Shown: positions 34,306-42,496 of the stretch, one piece after another | How the letters are laid out: every line of letters begins with the position of its first letter | How positions within the stretch are numbered: position 1 is the first letter of the stretch | From: Truepera radiovictrix DSM 17093 | GTDB taxonomy: Bacteria > Deinococcota > Deinococci > Deinococcales > Trueperaceae | Direction of reading: 5' to 3' | Assembly: GCF_000092425.1 (NCBI RefSeq) | Contig: NC_014221.1 | Coordinates: forward strand, 2,423,001-2,487,000 | DNA length: 64,000 nucleotides | Program-made: the position numbers and the translations under genes | Notes under the pieces: generated by a model | Database searches by the model: none | Told to the model about the DNA's origin: nothing | The model's input: only the letters and a program-made list of their open reading frames with translations

Positions 34306-34815
34306 ATGGCCACCCCCCGCTGCTGGCTCCTCAAGACCGAGCCGGAGGTCTTTTCGTTCGCCGAGCTGCTCGCCGCGCCGGAGAGGACGACCGTGTGGGA
34401 CGGGGTGCGCAACTACCAGGCGCGCAACTTTCTGCGAGAGATGCGCCGCGGCGACCCCGTGCTCATCTACCACTCGAACACCCGCGCCAAAGGGGTAGTG
34501 GGGCTCGCCACGGTCGTGCGCGAGGCGTTTCCCGACCCCACCCAGTTCGACCCCGAGAGCCCCTACGTCGACCCCAAAGCCACGCCGGAGGCGCCCCGCT
34601 GGGTCGCGGTCGCGGTCAGGGCCCGGTGCGCGCTCCCGCTCCCGGTGAGCCTGCAAACCCTCAAAACCCACCCCGAGCTCCAGGGGCTCCCCCTCGTGCG
34701 CCGCGGCAACCGCCTCAGCGTGATGCCGGTCGGCGCAGCTGAACTCGAGGTGATCTTAAAGCTCGCCGGTGTTACCGACGTAAACCACGCGCTCGCTGAA
34801 AGGACCCCCGCATGA
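34306..34815 (+). CDS. EVE-domain protein
   Basis: A 169-residue PUA-like EVE-domain protein. It opens with CWLLKTEPEVFSF and continues with TVWDGVRNYQARNFLREM, the family pattern W-x-G-V-R-N-x-Q-A-R-N, then GDPVLIYHSN and later PLPVSLQTLKTHPEL. EVE domains, related to YTH, bind modified bases in RNA or DNA; a stand-alone copy is common in bacteria. The ATG at 34306 is preferred to a start 22 codons upstream, because the TATACT box overlaps that extension. It overlaps the M20 peptidase gene by four bases. Confidence 0.93.
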   Translation: MATPRCWLLKTEPEVFSFAELLAAPERTTVWDGVRNYQARNFLREMRRGDPVLIYHSNTRAKGVVGLATVVREAFPDPTQFDPESPYVDPKATPEAPRWVAVAVRARCALPLPVSLQTLKTHPELQGLPLVRRGNRLSVMPVGAAELEVILKLAGVTDVNHALAERTPA

Positions 34816-36008
34816 GCACCCCCCCTACCCCCGCCGCCGACGCCCTTCACAGGGCCGCCCAAGCCCTTCTGGAGGAGACCATCGCGCAGCGCCGCGACTT
34901 TCACCAACACCCCGAGATCGCCTTCGAGGAGGTGCGGACCTCAAGCGTGATCGCGGACAAGCTGGAGACCTTGGGCCTCAGCGTGCGCCGCAACGTCGGC
35001 AAGACGGGTGTGGTGGCCGTGCTCGACTCGGGTAAGTCGGGCCGCACCGTGCTGGCGAGAGCCGACATCGACGCGCTCCCCATCCAGGATGAGAAAAGCG
35101 CCCCCTACCGCTCGCAGGTCGCCGGCAAGATGCACGCGTGCGGCCACGACGGTCACGCGGCGGTGCTCCTAAGCGTCGCCAAGCTCCTCGCCGAGCACCG
35201 CGACGGCCTCACGGGGCGCGTGGTGTTCGTCTTTCAACCCGCCGAGGAGATCGTCGGCGGCGCGCGCGCGATGCTAGGGGACGGCGCCCTGGCGGGTCTC
35301 GCACCCGACGCCGTCATCGGGCTCCACCTCATCTCGGACTATCCGGTCGGCACCATCGCCCTGCGCAGCGGCCCCGCGATGGCCGCGACGGGCTCCTTTC
35401 GGATGCGGCTGCGGGGCTTCGGGGGGCACGCCGCCAAACCGCACGAGTGCGTCGACCCCGTGCTGATCGCCGCGCAGCTCGTCACCGCGCTCCAGAGCCT
35501 CGTCTCGCGCGAGACCGACCCGCAAGACAGCGCGGTGGTGTCGGTGACGAGCCTGCACGCGGGCACCGCCTACAACATCATCCCCGAAGAGGTCGAGCTC
35601 AAGGGGACGCTCCGCACCTTTTTGCCGGAGACGCGCGAGCGCCTCGTGGGCCGCATCGAGGCGCTCGCTCACGGCCTGGTCACGAGCCTGCGCGGGGCGC
35701 TCGAGCTGAGCTGGGTCACCGACTCCCCGGCGGTCATCAACGACCCCGCGATGACCGAACGCATGCGCCGGGTCGCCGCCACGGTCGTCGGTGAGGAGCG
35801 GGTTGTGGAGAGCGTCCCCACCATGGGCGGCGACGACATGGCGCTCTGGCTGCAACAGGCGCCCGGCTGCTACTTCTTCGTGGGCGCCGGCAACGCGGCG
35901 CTCGGGGCCGACAAACCGCACCATCACCCGCAGTTCGACCTCGACGAAGCGGCCCTGGCCGTCGCCGTCGAAGCGCTCGCTAGGGGCGTGCTCGAGTACT
36001 TGCAGTAA
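34812..36008 (+). CDS. M20-family amidohydrolase / carboxypeptidase
   Basis: A 398-residue zinc or manganese-dependent amidohydrolase of peptidase family M20D (hippurate/N-acyl-amino acid/IAA-amino acid hydrolase-like). Metal and catalytic elements: MHACGHDGHAAVLL, FVFQPAEEIVGGARAML (catalytic Glu pair), GLHLISDYPVG, HAAKPHE, TAYNIIPEEVELKGTLRTF in the dimerisation domain, and the C-terminal HHHPQFDLDEAAL. Length is usual. AAAGGA precedes the ATG, and the gene is coupled to the EVE gene by overlap. The substrate is not determinable; family members release amino acids from N-acyl conjugates. Confidence 0.92.
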   Translation: MSTPPTPAADALHRAAQALLEETIAQRRDFHQHPEIAFEEVRTSSVIADKLETLGLSVRRNVGKTGVVAVLDSGKSGRTVLARADIDALPIQDEKSAPYRSQVAGKMHACGHDGHAAVLLSVAKLLAEHRDGLTGRVVFVFQPAEEIVGGARAMLGDGALAGLAPDAVIGLHLISDYPVGTIALRSGPAMAATGSFRMRLRGFGGHAAKPHECVDPVLIAAQLVTALQSLVSRETDPQDSAVVSVTSLHAGTAYNIIPEEVELKGTLRTFLPETRERLVGRIEALAHGLVTSLRGALELSWVTDSPAVINDPAMTERMRRVAATVVGEERVVESVPTMGGDDMALWLQQAPGCYFFVGAGNAALGADKPHHHPQFDLDEAALAVAVEALARGVLEYLQ

Positions 36009-36065
36009 CGCCCTCGCGCAGGGTTCTGGCCGTAAGGGGCGCACGAAACCACCCCTCGGGGGTGG

Positions 36066-36071
36066 TATACT
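36066..36071 (+). promoter_or_regulatory. -10 box TATACT for leaderless hrcA
   Basis: TATACT, 6 nt before the ATG at 36078. A GGAGG directly touching the ATG is too close to serve as a Shine-Dalgarno. Confidence 0.55.
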
Positions 36072-36077
36072 TGGAGG

Positions 36078-37058
36078 ATGAAAGGGCGGACGCAAAAGGT
36101 CCTCGACCTCGTCACGGAGCGCTACATCCGCTCGGCTAAACCGGTACCGTCGTCGGACGTCGCGGCGCTTTTGCGGGTGAGCAGCGCGACCGTGCGCAAC
36201 GAGTTCTCCAAGCTCGAGGAGGCGGGATACCTCGCGCAGCCGCACACCTCGGCGGGGCGCGTCCCGACGACGCGGGGTTTTCGCCGCTACGCGCGCTCCT
36301 TTTTGCCGCCCCAACCCCTACCGGCGGCGCAGCGCGCGCTGCTCTCGGCGCGGCTGCGCGGGGCGCACGGCGAGGGGCTGTTGCAGCGCGTCGCGAGCGT
36401 CGCCGCCGAGCTCTCCGGGTACGCGGTGGTCGTCAGCCTACCCGCCGAAGACGACCTCTTCACCCTCGAGGTGCACCTCTCCCCCCTCTCAGACACCCAC
36501 GTCTTGGCGGTCGTGGTGCTGCAAAACGGCCTCGTGCGGCAGCTCGCCCTCGAGATCACCCCGGCGCCCAGCGAGCGCGACTTGCGCGACGCCGAGAGCA
36601 GTCTGCGGCAGCTCGCCCTGCCCGTACGGGAGTTTCCGGTGGCCCTTAGCGACATCGCGCGCCGCGAAGCCGAGGGGGTCGCGCGCACCTTTTTGGCGCT
36701 CGTCGAGGCGTGGCCGCAGCTCCAAGCGCCGCGCTTTTTCAGCTACGGGTTACGCAACCTGCTCACTGAGCCCGAATCGGCCGACCCCAGCTTCGTGCGG
36801 CTCGCCCTCGAGCGCGCCGAGCGCCCGACCGCCGTCCCCGCAACGTCCGGTGAGCCCGAACAGGGGGACGCCGTGACGCTCTTTTTCGAGGAATCGTTGG
36901 CGCTCGTTTCGGCGCCGGTCGGTTGGGGAGAGCTGCAGGCGCGGCTTTTTCTCCTCGGGCCGGTGCGGATGCGCTACCCCGAGAGCCTGATGATCGCCCG
37001 CGGGGTCGCCGACACGGTCGCCGAGCGCTTTGGAAGCTTCGAGGGTGCGGTCAACTAA
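36078..37058 (+). CDS. hrcA: Heat-inducible transcription repressor HrcA
   Basis: A 326-residue HrcA-family repressor that binds CIRCE operators of groE/dnaK genes and is relieved by GroEL. N-terminal winged helix: VSSATVRNEFSKLEEAGYLAQPHTSAGRVPTT, where SSATVRNE is the recognition helix and PHTSAGRVPT the family hallmark. The C-terminus shows the expected GPVRMRYPESLMIARGVADTV. Length fits the family. The start is probably leaderless. It overlaps the next (moaDE) gene by 14 bases. I do not see a CIRCE element in the window, so its targets lie elsewhere. Confidence 0.9.
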   Translation: MKGRTQKVLDLVTERYIRSAKPVPSSDVAALLRVSSATVRNEFSKLEEAGYLAQPHTSAGRVPTTRGFRRYARSFLPPQPLPAAQRALLSARLRGAHGEGLLQRVASVAAELSGYAVVVSLPAEDDLFTLEVHLSPLSDTHVLAVVVLQNGLVRQLALEITPAPSERDLRDAESSLRQLALPVREFPVALSDIARREAEGVARTFLALVEAWPQLQAPRFFSYGLRNLLTEPESADPSFVRLALERAERPTAVPATSGEPEQGDAVTLFFEESLALVSAPVGWGELQARLFLLGPVRMRYPESLMIARGVADTVAERFGSFEGAVN

Positions 37059-37749
37059 CCGGCTCTCGGTGCTGCTCTTTGCCACCTACCGCGAACAGGC
37101 GGGGTGCAAGGAGGTCGCGCTCGAGGTGCCCGCAGGGGCCACCGTGCGCGAGGTCGCCGCGCAGCTCGAGGCCGCCTTCCCCGAGCTCACCCTCCAGGGG
37201 GCGCTCGCCGCGATCAACGAGACCTACGCCGCGCCGGACGCCGTACCGGCCGCCGGCGACACGGTCGCCTTTTTCCCGCCCGTAGCGGGCGGCTCCGGCG
37301 CGGCGGAGGCGGGGCGAGACCACCTGTTTGTCGTCTCGGGGGCGCTCGACCTCGAGCACCTCCACGCGCTCGCTGTCGCCCCGCGCTACGGCGCGGTCGC
37401 GAGCTTCGTGGGCACGGTGCGCTCGCCCAACGCCGGGCAGCCGGTCAGCCACATCGACTACGAGGGGTACGAGGCGATGATCCTCACCCAGATGAAGCGT
37501 GCCGCCGCGGAGCTCCGCGGCCGCTTCGCGCTCGGCCATCTCGTCTTCGCGCACCGCTTGGGGCGGCTCACGCCGGGGGAGGCGTCGATCGCGATCGTGA
37601 TCTCGTCCGAGCACCGCCGCGCCGCCCTCGAGGCGACGCACGCCGCCATCGACCGGCTCAAAGAGCTCCTGCCCATCTGGAAGCGCGAGGTGACCGAGGC
37701 GGGCGCGCAGTGGGTGGCGGGCTCGAGCGCCGCCGCCGAGACGCTTTAG
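37045..37749 (+). CDS. MoaD-MoaE fusion, molybdopterin synthase
   Basis: One 234-residue protein carries both subunits of molybdopterin synthase, which turns cyclic pyranopterin into molybdopterin using the thiocarboxylate on MoaD's C-terminal Gly-Gly. Residues about 1-90 are MoaD (ubiquitin-like, LLFATYREQAGCKEVAL), ending in FFPPVAGG, which here is internal, followed by SGAAEAG and then MoaE (YGAVASFVGTVRSPNAGQPV, LGHLVFAHRLGRLTPGEASI, HRRAALEATHAAIDRLKE, PIWKREV). For activity the chain should be cut after Gly-Gly, as reported for the mycobacterial MoaX fusion. GTG 37045 is my start; later GTG codons are possible. Confidence 0.88.
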   Translation: MRSTNRLSVLLFATYREQAGCKEVALEVPAGATVREVAAQLEAAFPELTLQGALAAINETYAAPDAVPAAGDTVAFFPPVAGGSGAAEAGRDHLFVVSGALDLEHLHALAVAPRYGAVASFVGTVRSPNAGQPVSHIDYEGYEAMILTQMKRAAAELRGRFALGHLVFAHRLGRLTPGEASIAIVISSEHRRAALEATHAAIDRLKELLPIWKREVTEAGAQWVAGSSAAAETL

Positions 37750-37793
37750 CTTCAGGTTCCCCTGGGCTGAGGCCACCCCTGAAACCGCCGGGC

Positions 37794-38762
37794 TCAGTCT
37801 GCGCGGTAGAAGTTGCGCGGCCAAGCGTGGTCTTTAAGCCGCGCCAACACCTCCGGCGAGAGCAGCCGCCCGTCGGACACGGCGGCGTTTTGCGCGACCC
37901 GCGCCGGCGACCGCATCCCCGGGATCACCGTCGAGACGGCGGGGTGCGAAAGCGTAAAGCGCAGCGCCGCTTCGGCGAGCGTGGCGCCGTCCTCGGTCAA
38001 AAAGGCGAGCGCCTGCGTCCTTTCGTAGACCTGGGCTTTGCGCTCGCCCGCAAAGTAGCTCGCGCGCCAGTCGCCCTCCTCAAAGGTCGTCTCGGGGGTG
38101 ATCGCACCCGTGAGCCCCCCTTCGTCGAGCGGCACCCGGACGATCACCCCGACGCCGAGGCGTTCGCAAGCCGGGAAGAGCCGCTCTGCCGGGGTTTGGT
38201 CGAAGATGTTGTAGATGACCTGCACGGTGTCGACCAGGCCGGTCTCGAGAGCCGCGAGCGCGTTTTCCGGCTCGTGGTCGTTGAGAGACAAACCGAACGC
38301 GCGGATGCGGCCGGAGCGCTTGAGCTCCTCCACCGTCTCGCGCCACGCCGCCTCGTGCGCCCAAGCATCGTCCCAGACGTGAAACTGCAAGACGTCCACC
38401 TGCTCCTTACCGAGGTTTTGCAGGGACTGGTCGGTGCACGCCAGCACGTAGTCTTTGGGGAACGTCTCCGCCAAGGTCGTCCCTTTGCGCGCGGGCCAGA
38501 GGCGGTTTTTGGGGGGCACCTTGGTCGCGATCACGACCTCCCGGTCGCTCCCCCCGACGACCTGGCCGATGAGCCGCTCCGAATGCCCCTCGCCGTAGCC
38601 GAGCGCGGTATCGATAAAGGTGATCCCCTCCTCGAGGGCGCGTTCGAGGGCCGCGAGCGCCGCGGTGTCGTCGCGCTCCCCCCAACCGCCGCCGATACCC
38701 CAGGCGCCGAAGCCGATCTCAGAGACGCGAATGCCAGTTTTGCCTAGCTGCCGGTAGTGCAT
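37794..38762 (-). CDS. Aldo/keto reductase
   Basis: A 322-residue NADPH-dependent aldo/keto reductase with the TIM-barrel landmarks [42 protein letters not shown] (catalytic Asp and Tyr), [10 protein letters not shown] (Lys) and [11 protein letters not shown] (His). The family's C-terminal [20 protein letters not shown] is also clear. GGAGGCG precedes the ATG. Family members reduce a wide range of aldehydes and ketones; no substrate can be assigned. It is convergent with moaDE and divergent from the SDR gene. Confidence 0.94.
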   Translation of the reverse strand: MHYRQLGKTGIRVSEIGFGAWGIGGGWGERDDTAALAALERALEEGITFIDTALGYGEGHSERLIGQVVGGSDREVVIATKVPPKNRLWPARKGTTLAETFPKDYVLACTDQSLQNLGKEQVDVLQFHVWDDAWAHEAAWRETVEELKRSGRIRAFGLSLNDHEPENALAALETGLVDTVQVIYNIFDQTPAERLFPACERLGVGVIVRVPLDEGGLTGAITPETTFEEGDWRASYFAGERKAQVYERTQALAFLTEDGATLAEAALRFTLSHPAVSTVIPGMRSPARVAQNAAVSDGRLLSPEVLARLKDHAWPRNFYRAD

Positions 38763-38885
38763 GGTCGCCTCCTTACGGGACTACAGCGCCTACTAAACCG
38801 CTTTTTCGGGACGCCGAGGGCGTGCTAGGCAGCTTTTGCCGCCCCATACCCGGCCTAAGGGCCCCGCAGCGTGACGCGCAGCCGC

Positions 38886-38891
38886 TATACT
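38886..38891 (+). promoter_or_regulatory. -10 box TATACT before the SDR gene
   Basis: Consensus TATACT about 100 nt upstream of the SDR ATG, so this transcript has a leader, unlike many in the window. Confidence 0.45.
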
Positions 38892-38989
38892 AGAGGCCAC
38901 ACCCACAGGGGCGCGCCCCACGCACGCGCCACAAACCACCCGGGTACCGGCTTCTCGTAGGTACTGCCTAGACAGCCCTTGGAGGCACC

Positions 38990-39745
38990 ATGTCCACCAT
39001 GTCCGGCAAAGTCGCCCTCATTACCGGCGCCGGCGGCGGTATCGGCCGCGCCACGGCCCGTTTGTTCGCGGAGCGCGGCGCGCGCGTCGTCGCCACCGAC
39101 GTCGCCGAGGCGGGGCTCGAGGAGACCGCCGCGTTGATCCGCGACGCCGGCGGCGAGGTCACCACGCTCAGGGTCGACGTCGCCAACGAAGAGGACGTCG
39201 CGCGGATGGTCGAGACGACCGTCTCGACGTACGGGCGCCTCGACTACGCCTTTAACAATGCCGGCATCGTCGGCGCCCAAGCGCCCCTTACCGAGCTGGC
39301 CGAAGCCGACTGGGAGCGGGTCATCGCGGTCAACCTCAAAGGGGTGTTTCTGGGGCTCAAGCACGAGCTGCGGCAGCTCGCCAAACAGGGTACGGGCGGC
39401 GCGATCGTCAACACCGCCTCCACAGCGGGCGTGGTCGGCAACCCCAACATCGCCGCCTACACCGCCTCCAAGCACGGCGTCATCGGCCTCACCAAGGTCG
39501 CGGCGCTCGAGCACGCCAGAGCGGGGGTGCGGGTCAACGCCATCTGTCCGGGGGTCATCAAGTCGCCGATGACCGACGGCTTTTCGGGCGGCGACGCAGC
39601 CGAGCTGATGAAAGACGTGCAGCCCGTAGGGCGGGTCGGACGCGCCGAGGAGGTCGCCGAGCTGGTGCTCTTTCTCTGCCACGACGCGGTGGGCTACATC
39701 ACCGGGCAGGCCTACATCATCGACGGGGGGTACACCGCCCAGTGA
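38990..39745 (+). CDS. Short-chain dehydrogenase/reductase (glucose dehydrogenase / 3-oxoacyl reductase type)
   Basis: A 251-residue classical SDR. Cofactor motif TGAGGGIGRATARLF, then NNAGIVG, catalytic NTASTAG...YTASKHGVIGL, and the C-terminal YITGQAYIIDGGYTAQ typical of FabG-like and glucose-dehydrogenase-like enzymes. An Asp at the end of the second beta strand (VATDVAEAG) suggests NAD rather than NADP. CTTGGAGGCACC precedes the ATG. It is monocistronic. The substrate is unknown. Confidence 0.94.
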   Translation: MSTMSGKVALITGAGGGIGRATARLFAERGARVVATDVAEAGLEETAALIRDAGGEVTTLRVDVANEEDVARMVETTVSTYGRLDYAFNNAGIVGAQAPLTELAEADWERVIAVNLKGVFLGLKHELRQLAKQGTGGAIVNTASTAGVVGNPNIAAYTASKHGVIGLTKVAALEHARAGVRVNAICPGVIKSPMTDGFSGGDAAELMKDVQPVGRVGRAEEVAELVLFLCHDAVGYITGQAYIIDGGYTAQ

Positions 39746-39832
39746 AGCGAACGCCCTTTGCTGCGTCGCGGCAGACGAGCGCGCTTTGCCTCCGAGTGCA
39801 CCTCGCCAACCCATAGCGGCCGCTTGAGCCGA

Positions 39833-39838
39833 TAAGAT
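39833..39838 (+). promoter_or_regulatory. -10 box TAAGAT
   Basis: TAAGAT is 7 nt before the ATG at 39846, giving a leaderless start for the short ORF before the GNAT gene. Confidence 0.45.
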
Positions 39839-39845
39839 GAGGGGG

Positions 39846-39923
39846 ATGTTAACGTCACGACCGCGCCCCCCCCGCGCCGCTCTACGCGCTGCACACCCGA
39901 CCTCGGTGGCGGGGGGTGCATGA
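39846..39923 (+). CDS. 25-codon leaderless leader ORF before a GNAT gene
   Basis: The ATG at 39846 opens 25 codons ending in a TGA that overlaps the ATG of the next gene (ATGA at 39920-39923). The promoter-like TAAGAT 7 nt upstream leaves little or no leader. The predicted peptide is Ala, Arg and Pro rich. The layout is the same as at 29574-29687. There is no clear Shine-Dalgarno for the GNAT gene other than GGGGGG, so coupling to this ORF would explain its translation. That it is translated is inferred. Confidence 0.42.
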   Translation: MLTSRPRPPRAALRAAHPTSVAGGA

Positions 39924-40477
39924 CCCTCCGCTACGGCCGGGTGCTCCTTAAGCCGCTGGCCGAGCTCGACCAGGCCGCCTGGCGGCGGATTCACGCGCAC
40001 TTCCGCGACCCCGAGATCGCGCACCTCAACGGCACCCCGCCGAGCCGGCTGCCCCTGTGGCTTTTAAAACGCATTCTCAAAGCCGACGCCCGCCGCCCCG
40101 ACCGCGAGACGTACGGCATCCTCGACACCACCGACGACGACGCCTACATCGGCACCATCGAGCTCTACGACATCCGCTTCGACCGCGCTACTTTGGGCAT
40201 CATCATCGGCGAGCGGAGCCACTGGAGCCGCGGTTTCGGCCCCGAGGCGATGCGGGCGCTTTTGCACCGAGCTTTCGACGAGCTCGGGCTCGAGCGCGTG
40301 GTGCTAAGCACCTTCGGCGACAACGAACGCGCTCAGCACGCCTTTCGCAAGGTCGGCTTTCGCGAAAAGCGGCGCGTCCCCACCCCCCGCGGCCGCATCG
40401 ACGTGCAGATGGAGCTGAGCCGCGCGGCGTGGCTCGAGGACCGGGCGCGGCGCACCGCCGAACAGCTCGTGCCCTAA
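39920..40477 (+). CDS. GNAT acetyltransferase of the RimJ/RimL type
   Basis: A 185-residue acetyl-CoA-dependent N-acetyltransferase. The fold elements are DDDAYIGTIELYDI (beta strand before the CoA site), LGIIIGERSHWSRGFGPEAMRALLHRAFDELGL (the pyrophosphate-binding loop, R-x-x-G-x-G form) and LSTFGDNERAQHAFRKVGFREKR. This is the pattern of RimJ/RimL and SpeG-like enzymes that act on protein N-termini or small amines. Its stop overlaps the converging photolyase stop by three to four bases. Acceptor unknown. Confidence 0.9.
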   Translation: MTLRYGRVLLKPLAELDQAAWRRIHAHFRDPEIAHLNGTPPSRLPLWLLKRILKADARRPDRETYGILDTTDDDAYIGTIELYDIRFDRATLGIIIGERSHWSRGFGPEAMRALLHRAFDELGLERVVLSTFGDNERAQHAFRKVGFREKRRVPTPRGRIDVQMELSRAAWLEDRARRTAEQLVP

Positions 40478-41934
40478 GCGCTAGGCCGCGTCGGCACCTC
40501 CTCCCACCCGTTTTCGGCCCTGAGCCGCGCCGCCTCCCGCCGCACCTCGTCGCGCGCGCGCCACGCCCCCAACGTCCGCCGCGCTTCGGCGTAGGCCGCT
40601 TTGGGGTCGACGATCGGCGCGGGGTAGTGCTTGCCGACGACGCACCCGAGCATGGTCTGCACCAAGGGCGGCGCCGCCCACGGTTCGGCGAGGTCGTGCG
40701 TCGGCAGCCCCGCGAGCTCCGGCACCCAGCGGCGGATAAAGGCGCCCGTGGGGTCGTGGTCGCGGGCCTGTTTGGCGGGCGAGTAGATGCGCGGCGCGTG
40801 CACCCCCGTGACCCCCGACTGCATCTGCAGCTGCGGCCAGTGGATGCCGGGTTCGTAGTCGAGCCAGCCACGCGCCAGCAGCCGACCGACCGGGCGCCAG
40901 TCGAGCCAGAGGTGGTAGCAGGCAAACGAGACCAAAAGGGCACGCATGCGGAAGTTGAGCCAACCGCCCGCCTGGAGCGCCCGCATGCACGCGTCCACCA
41001 TCGGGTAGCCCGTTCTCCCCGCTGCAAAAGCCTCCAGGCGCTCCCGCGCCAGCACCTCCGGCAATCCCTCGCGCATCCCGTCGAAGCCGCGGTTGAGGTT
41101 CTCGAACTCGGTGCGGGGGTACCACTCGAGCTTCTGGATAAAGGCGTCGCGCCAGCGCAGCCGCGTTTCAAAGGCCAGCAAGGCGCGCTCGAAGCGGCTC
41201 CCCGCGCCGAGGTGAGCACGCAGCTCGAGGCGCCGCCGCGCGCTCGCGGCAAACACCTGCCGCACCGAGAGGTTGCCCAGGGCGAGGTAGGGGCTCAGCC
41301 TCGAGGCGTAGCGAAGCGCCCGCTCCGGGCTCGAGATGCCGCCCAGGTAGCCGCGCCCCCGCACCGTCAAAAAGCTCTCCAGCGCCGCCCGAGCGGCCGC
41401 CTCCCCCGCCGTCGGGAGGTTTTGTGGGCTCGGCGCGAGCCCCAGCTCCCAGGGGGTGCGGAAGCGCTCAGCGGGAACCGCCGCGGGCGCGACAAGCCGT
41501 GCGGGCGGCGGGAGCCTGGCACCGCGCACGACGCCCGCGGAGGGGAACTCGTAAAACGGCACCCCGCGCGAGCGCGCCCACGCCCGCACCCGCCGGTCTC
41601 GCTCAAAGCTCGCCCAGTCGCCCGTCTCCTCGTGGGCGTAGAGGGCCGCTAGGGGCAGGTCGCGGTGCAGCGCCTCCAAGACCGCCGGCATCTCGCCGAC
41701 GCGGAAGACGAGGCGCCCGCCGCGCGCGGCGAGCTCGGCCTCGAGGCTGAGGAGCGACTGGTTGAGGAGCTCTAGGTGCGCCCCGCTAAAGGTCTCAGCC
41801 CCGTACACCTCCGGTTCGTAGACGTAGAGGCAGAGCACCGCGCCCCGCCGCGCCGCCTCGCGCAGCGGGGCGTGGTCGGCGACGCGCAGGTCGCGCTTAA
41901 ACCAGACGAGGTTGACGGGCTCGCAGTGGGGCAC
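40474..41934 (-). CDS. Photolyase/cryptochrome-family flavoprotein of an unusual branch
   Basis: A 486-residue photolyase/cryptochrome superfamily protein: N-terminal antenna-type Rossmann domain (LVWFKRDLRVADHAPL) and C-terminal FAD domain (LRWRDAFIQKLEWYP, FAAGRTGYPMVDACMRALQAGGWLNFRMRALLVSF). The FAD-binding end differs from class I photolyases: where they have DGDLAANNGGWQW this protein has LDYEPGIHWPQLQMQSG, followed by RIYSPAKQARDHDPTGAFIRRWVPEL. The Asn that normally contacts FAD N5 is not obvious. Repair of cyclobutane dimers is likely from the family but not certain; a cryptochrome role is possible. GTG 41934 lies 5 nt from TATACT on the minus strand, so it is probably leaderless. 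Confidence 0.88.
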   Translation of the reverse strand: MPHCEPVNLVWFKRDLRVADHAPLREAARRGAVLCLYVYEPEVYGAETFSGAHLELLNQSLLSLEAELAARGGRLVFRVGEMPAVLEALHRDLPLAALYAHEETGDWASFERDRRVRAWARSRGVPFYEFPSAGVVRGARLPPPARLVAPAAVPAERFRTPWELGLAPSPQNLPTAGEAAARAALESFLTVRGRGYLGGISSPERALRYASRLSPYLALGNLSVRQVFAASARRRLELRAHLGAGSRFERALLAFETRLRWRDAFIQKLEWYPRTEFENLNRGFDGMREGLPEVLARERLEAFAAGRTGYPMVDACMRALQAGGWLNFRMRALLVSFACYHLWLDWRPVGRLLARGWLDYEPGIHWPQLQMQSGVTGVHAPRIYSPAKQARDHDPTGAFIRRWVPELAGLPTHDLAEPWAAPPLVQTMLGCVVGKHYPAPIVDPKAAYAEARRTLGAWRARDEVRREAARLRAENGWEEVPTRPSA

Positions 41935-41939
41935 GGCGC

Positions 41940-41945
41940 AGTATA
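41940..41945 (-). promoter_or_regulatory. -10 box TATACT for the leaderless photolyase gene
   Basis: TATACT on the minus strand ends 5 nt before the GTG at 41934. Confidence 0.55.
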
Positions 41946-42003
41946 CCTTAAATTATGAGGTATGGGGCGTGGTGTGACACGGCTGAGCGCCCCGAGTGCG
42001 CAC

Positions 42004-42030
42004 AAAAAAGCCCTACCCGGCAGGTAGGGC
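42004..42030 (-). terminator. tmRNA terminator
   Basis: On the minus strand GCCCTACC (42030-42023) pairs with GGTAGGGC (42017-42010), followed by TTTTTT. Confidence 0.92.
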
Positions 42031-42033
42031 GCT

Positions 42034-42391
42034 TGGTGGAGGCGGCGGGAGTCGAACCCGCGTCCGAAACCCCCTGAGACTGGCTTCTACGCGTGTAGTC
42101 ACCGCTCGGTTGTCGGCGCGACCCGAGCTCGGTGACCCGCTCCTAGGTCGCGCTTACGCGCCTTTGCTTTCGCCTCAGCCCGGCGCTAGAGGCTTTCGGC
42201 TAGCCGACTTTGGGACGTTCTACCCGCGAGCCATCGGCTGGGCTTCGGGCGAACGGCCGCTGCGATTAAGCAGCGAGTGCGTAGCTGTTGCTGTTGCCAG
42301 TTATTGGCGGTGCCGTTTTTTAAAGAGGCCAACGGCGCCCTCTACGCGCTACCAAGTCCGCGGAAAGTCCCGTCGAAACCAGGTCGCCCCC
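42034..42391 (-). ncRNA. ssrA: tmRNA (ssrA)
   Basis: A 358-nt transfer-messenger RNA that rescues stalled ribosomes. The 5' end GGGGGCGACC pairs with the 3' end CGCCTCC before the encoded ACCA, making the acceptor stem. GGTTTCGACGGGA near the 5' end and GGGTTCGACTCCCGCC near the 3' end are the tRNA-like parts. The internal reading frame encodes [10 protein letters not shown] and then TAA (stop at about 42265); the resume codon is GGC. The tag resembles the Gly-Asn-initiated D. radiodurans tag in its ends. A terminator follows at once. Because a long + strand frame runs across it, gene callers may extend the next gene wrongly. Confidence 0.95.
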
Positions 42392-42484
42392 TCGGGCCGC
42401 GCCTACGCCCGCGCGGCTTGGAGTTGGGCAAAGTTTATTTTAGCATATCGGCGCGGCATGGGGCAACGCAGCCAACGGGTTTGC

Positions 42485-42490
42485 TACACT
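42485..42490 (+). promoter_or_regulatory. -10 box TACACT for a leaderless ABC ATPase gene
   Basis: TACACT is 6 nt before the ATG at 42497 with no Shine-Dalgarno. The preceding 42392-42484 gap includes an AT-rich patch near 42435. Confidence 0.55.
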
Positions 42491-42496
42491 TCGGTC

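Noticed and set aside
37104-38747. 547-codon + strand frame
   Set aside because: It is out of frame with moaDE and antisense to the aldo/keto reductase; composition is Arg/Pro/Gly-rich as expected from high-GC shadow frames.
40057-41652. 531-codon + strand frame over the photolyase
   Set aside because: Antisense to a clear photolyase-family gene, without any recognisable domain.
41996-42496. N-terminal extension of the NupO-like ATPase by 167 codons
   Set aside because: The frame runs antisense through the tmRNA and its terminator; the protein fold begins after 42497, where a TACACT box gives a leaderless ATG.
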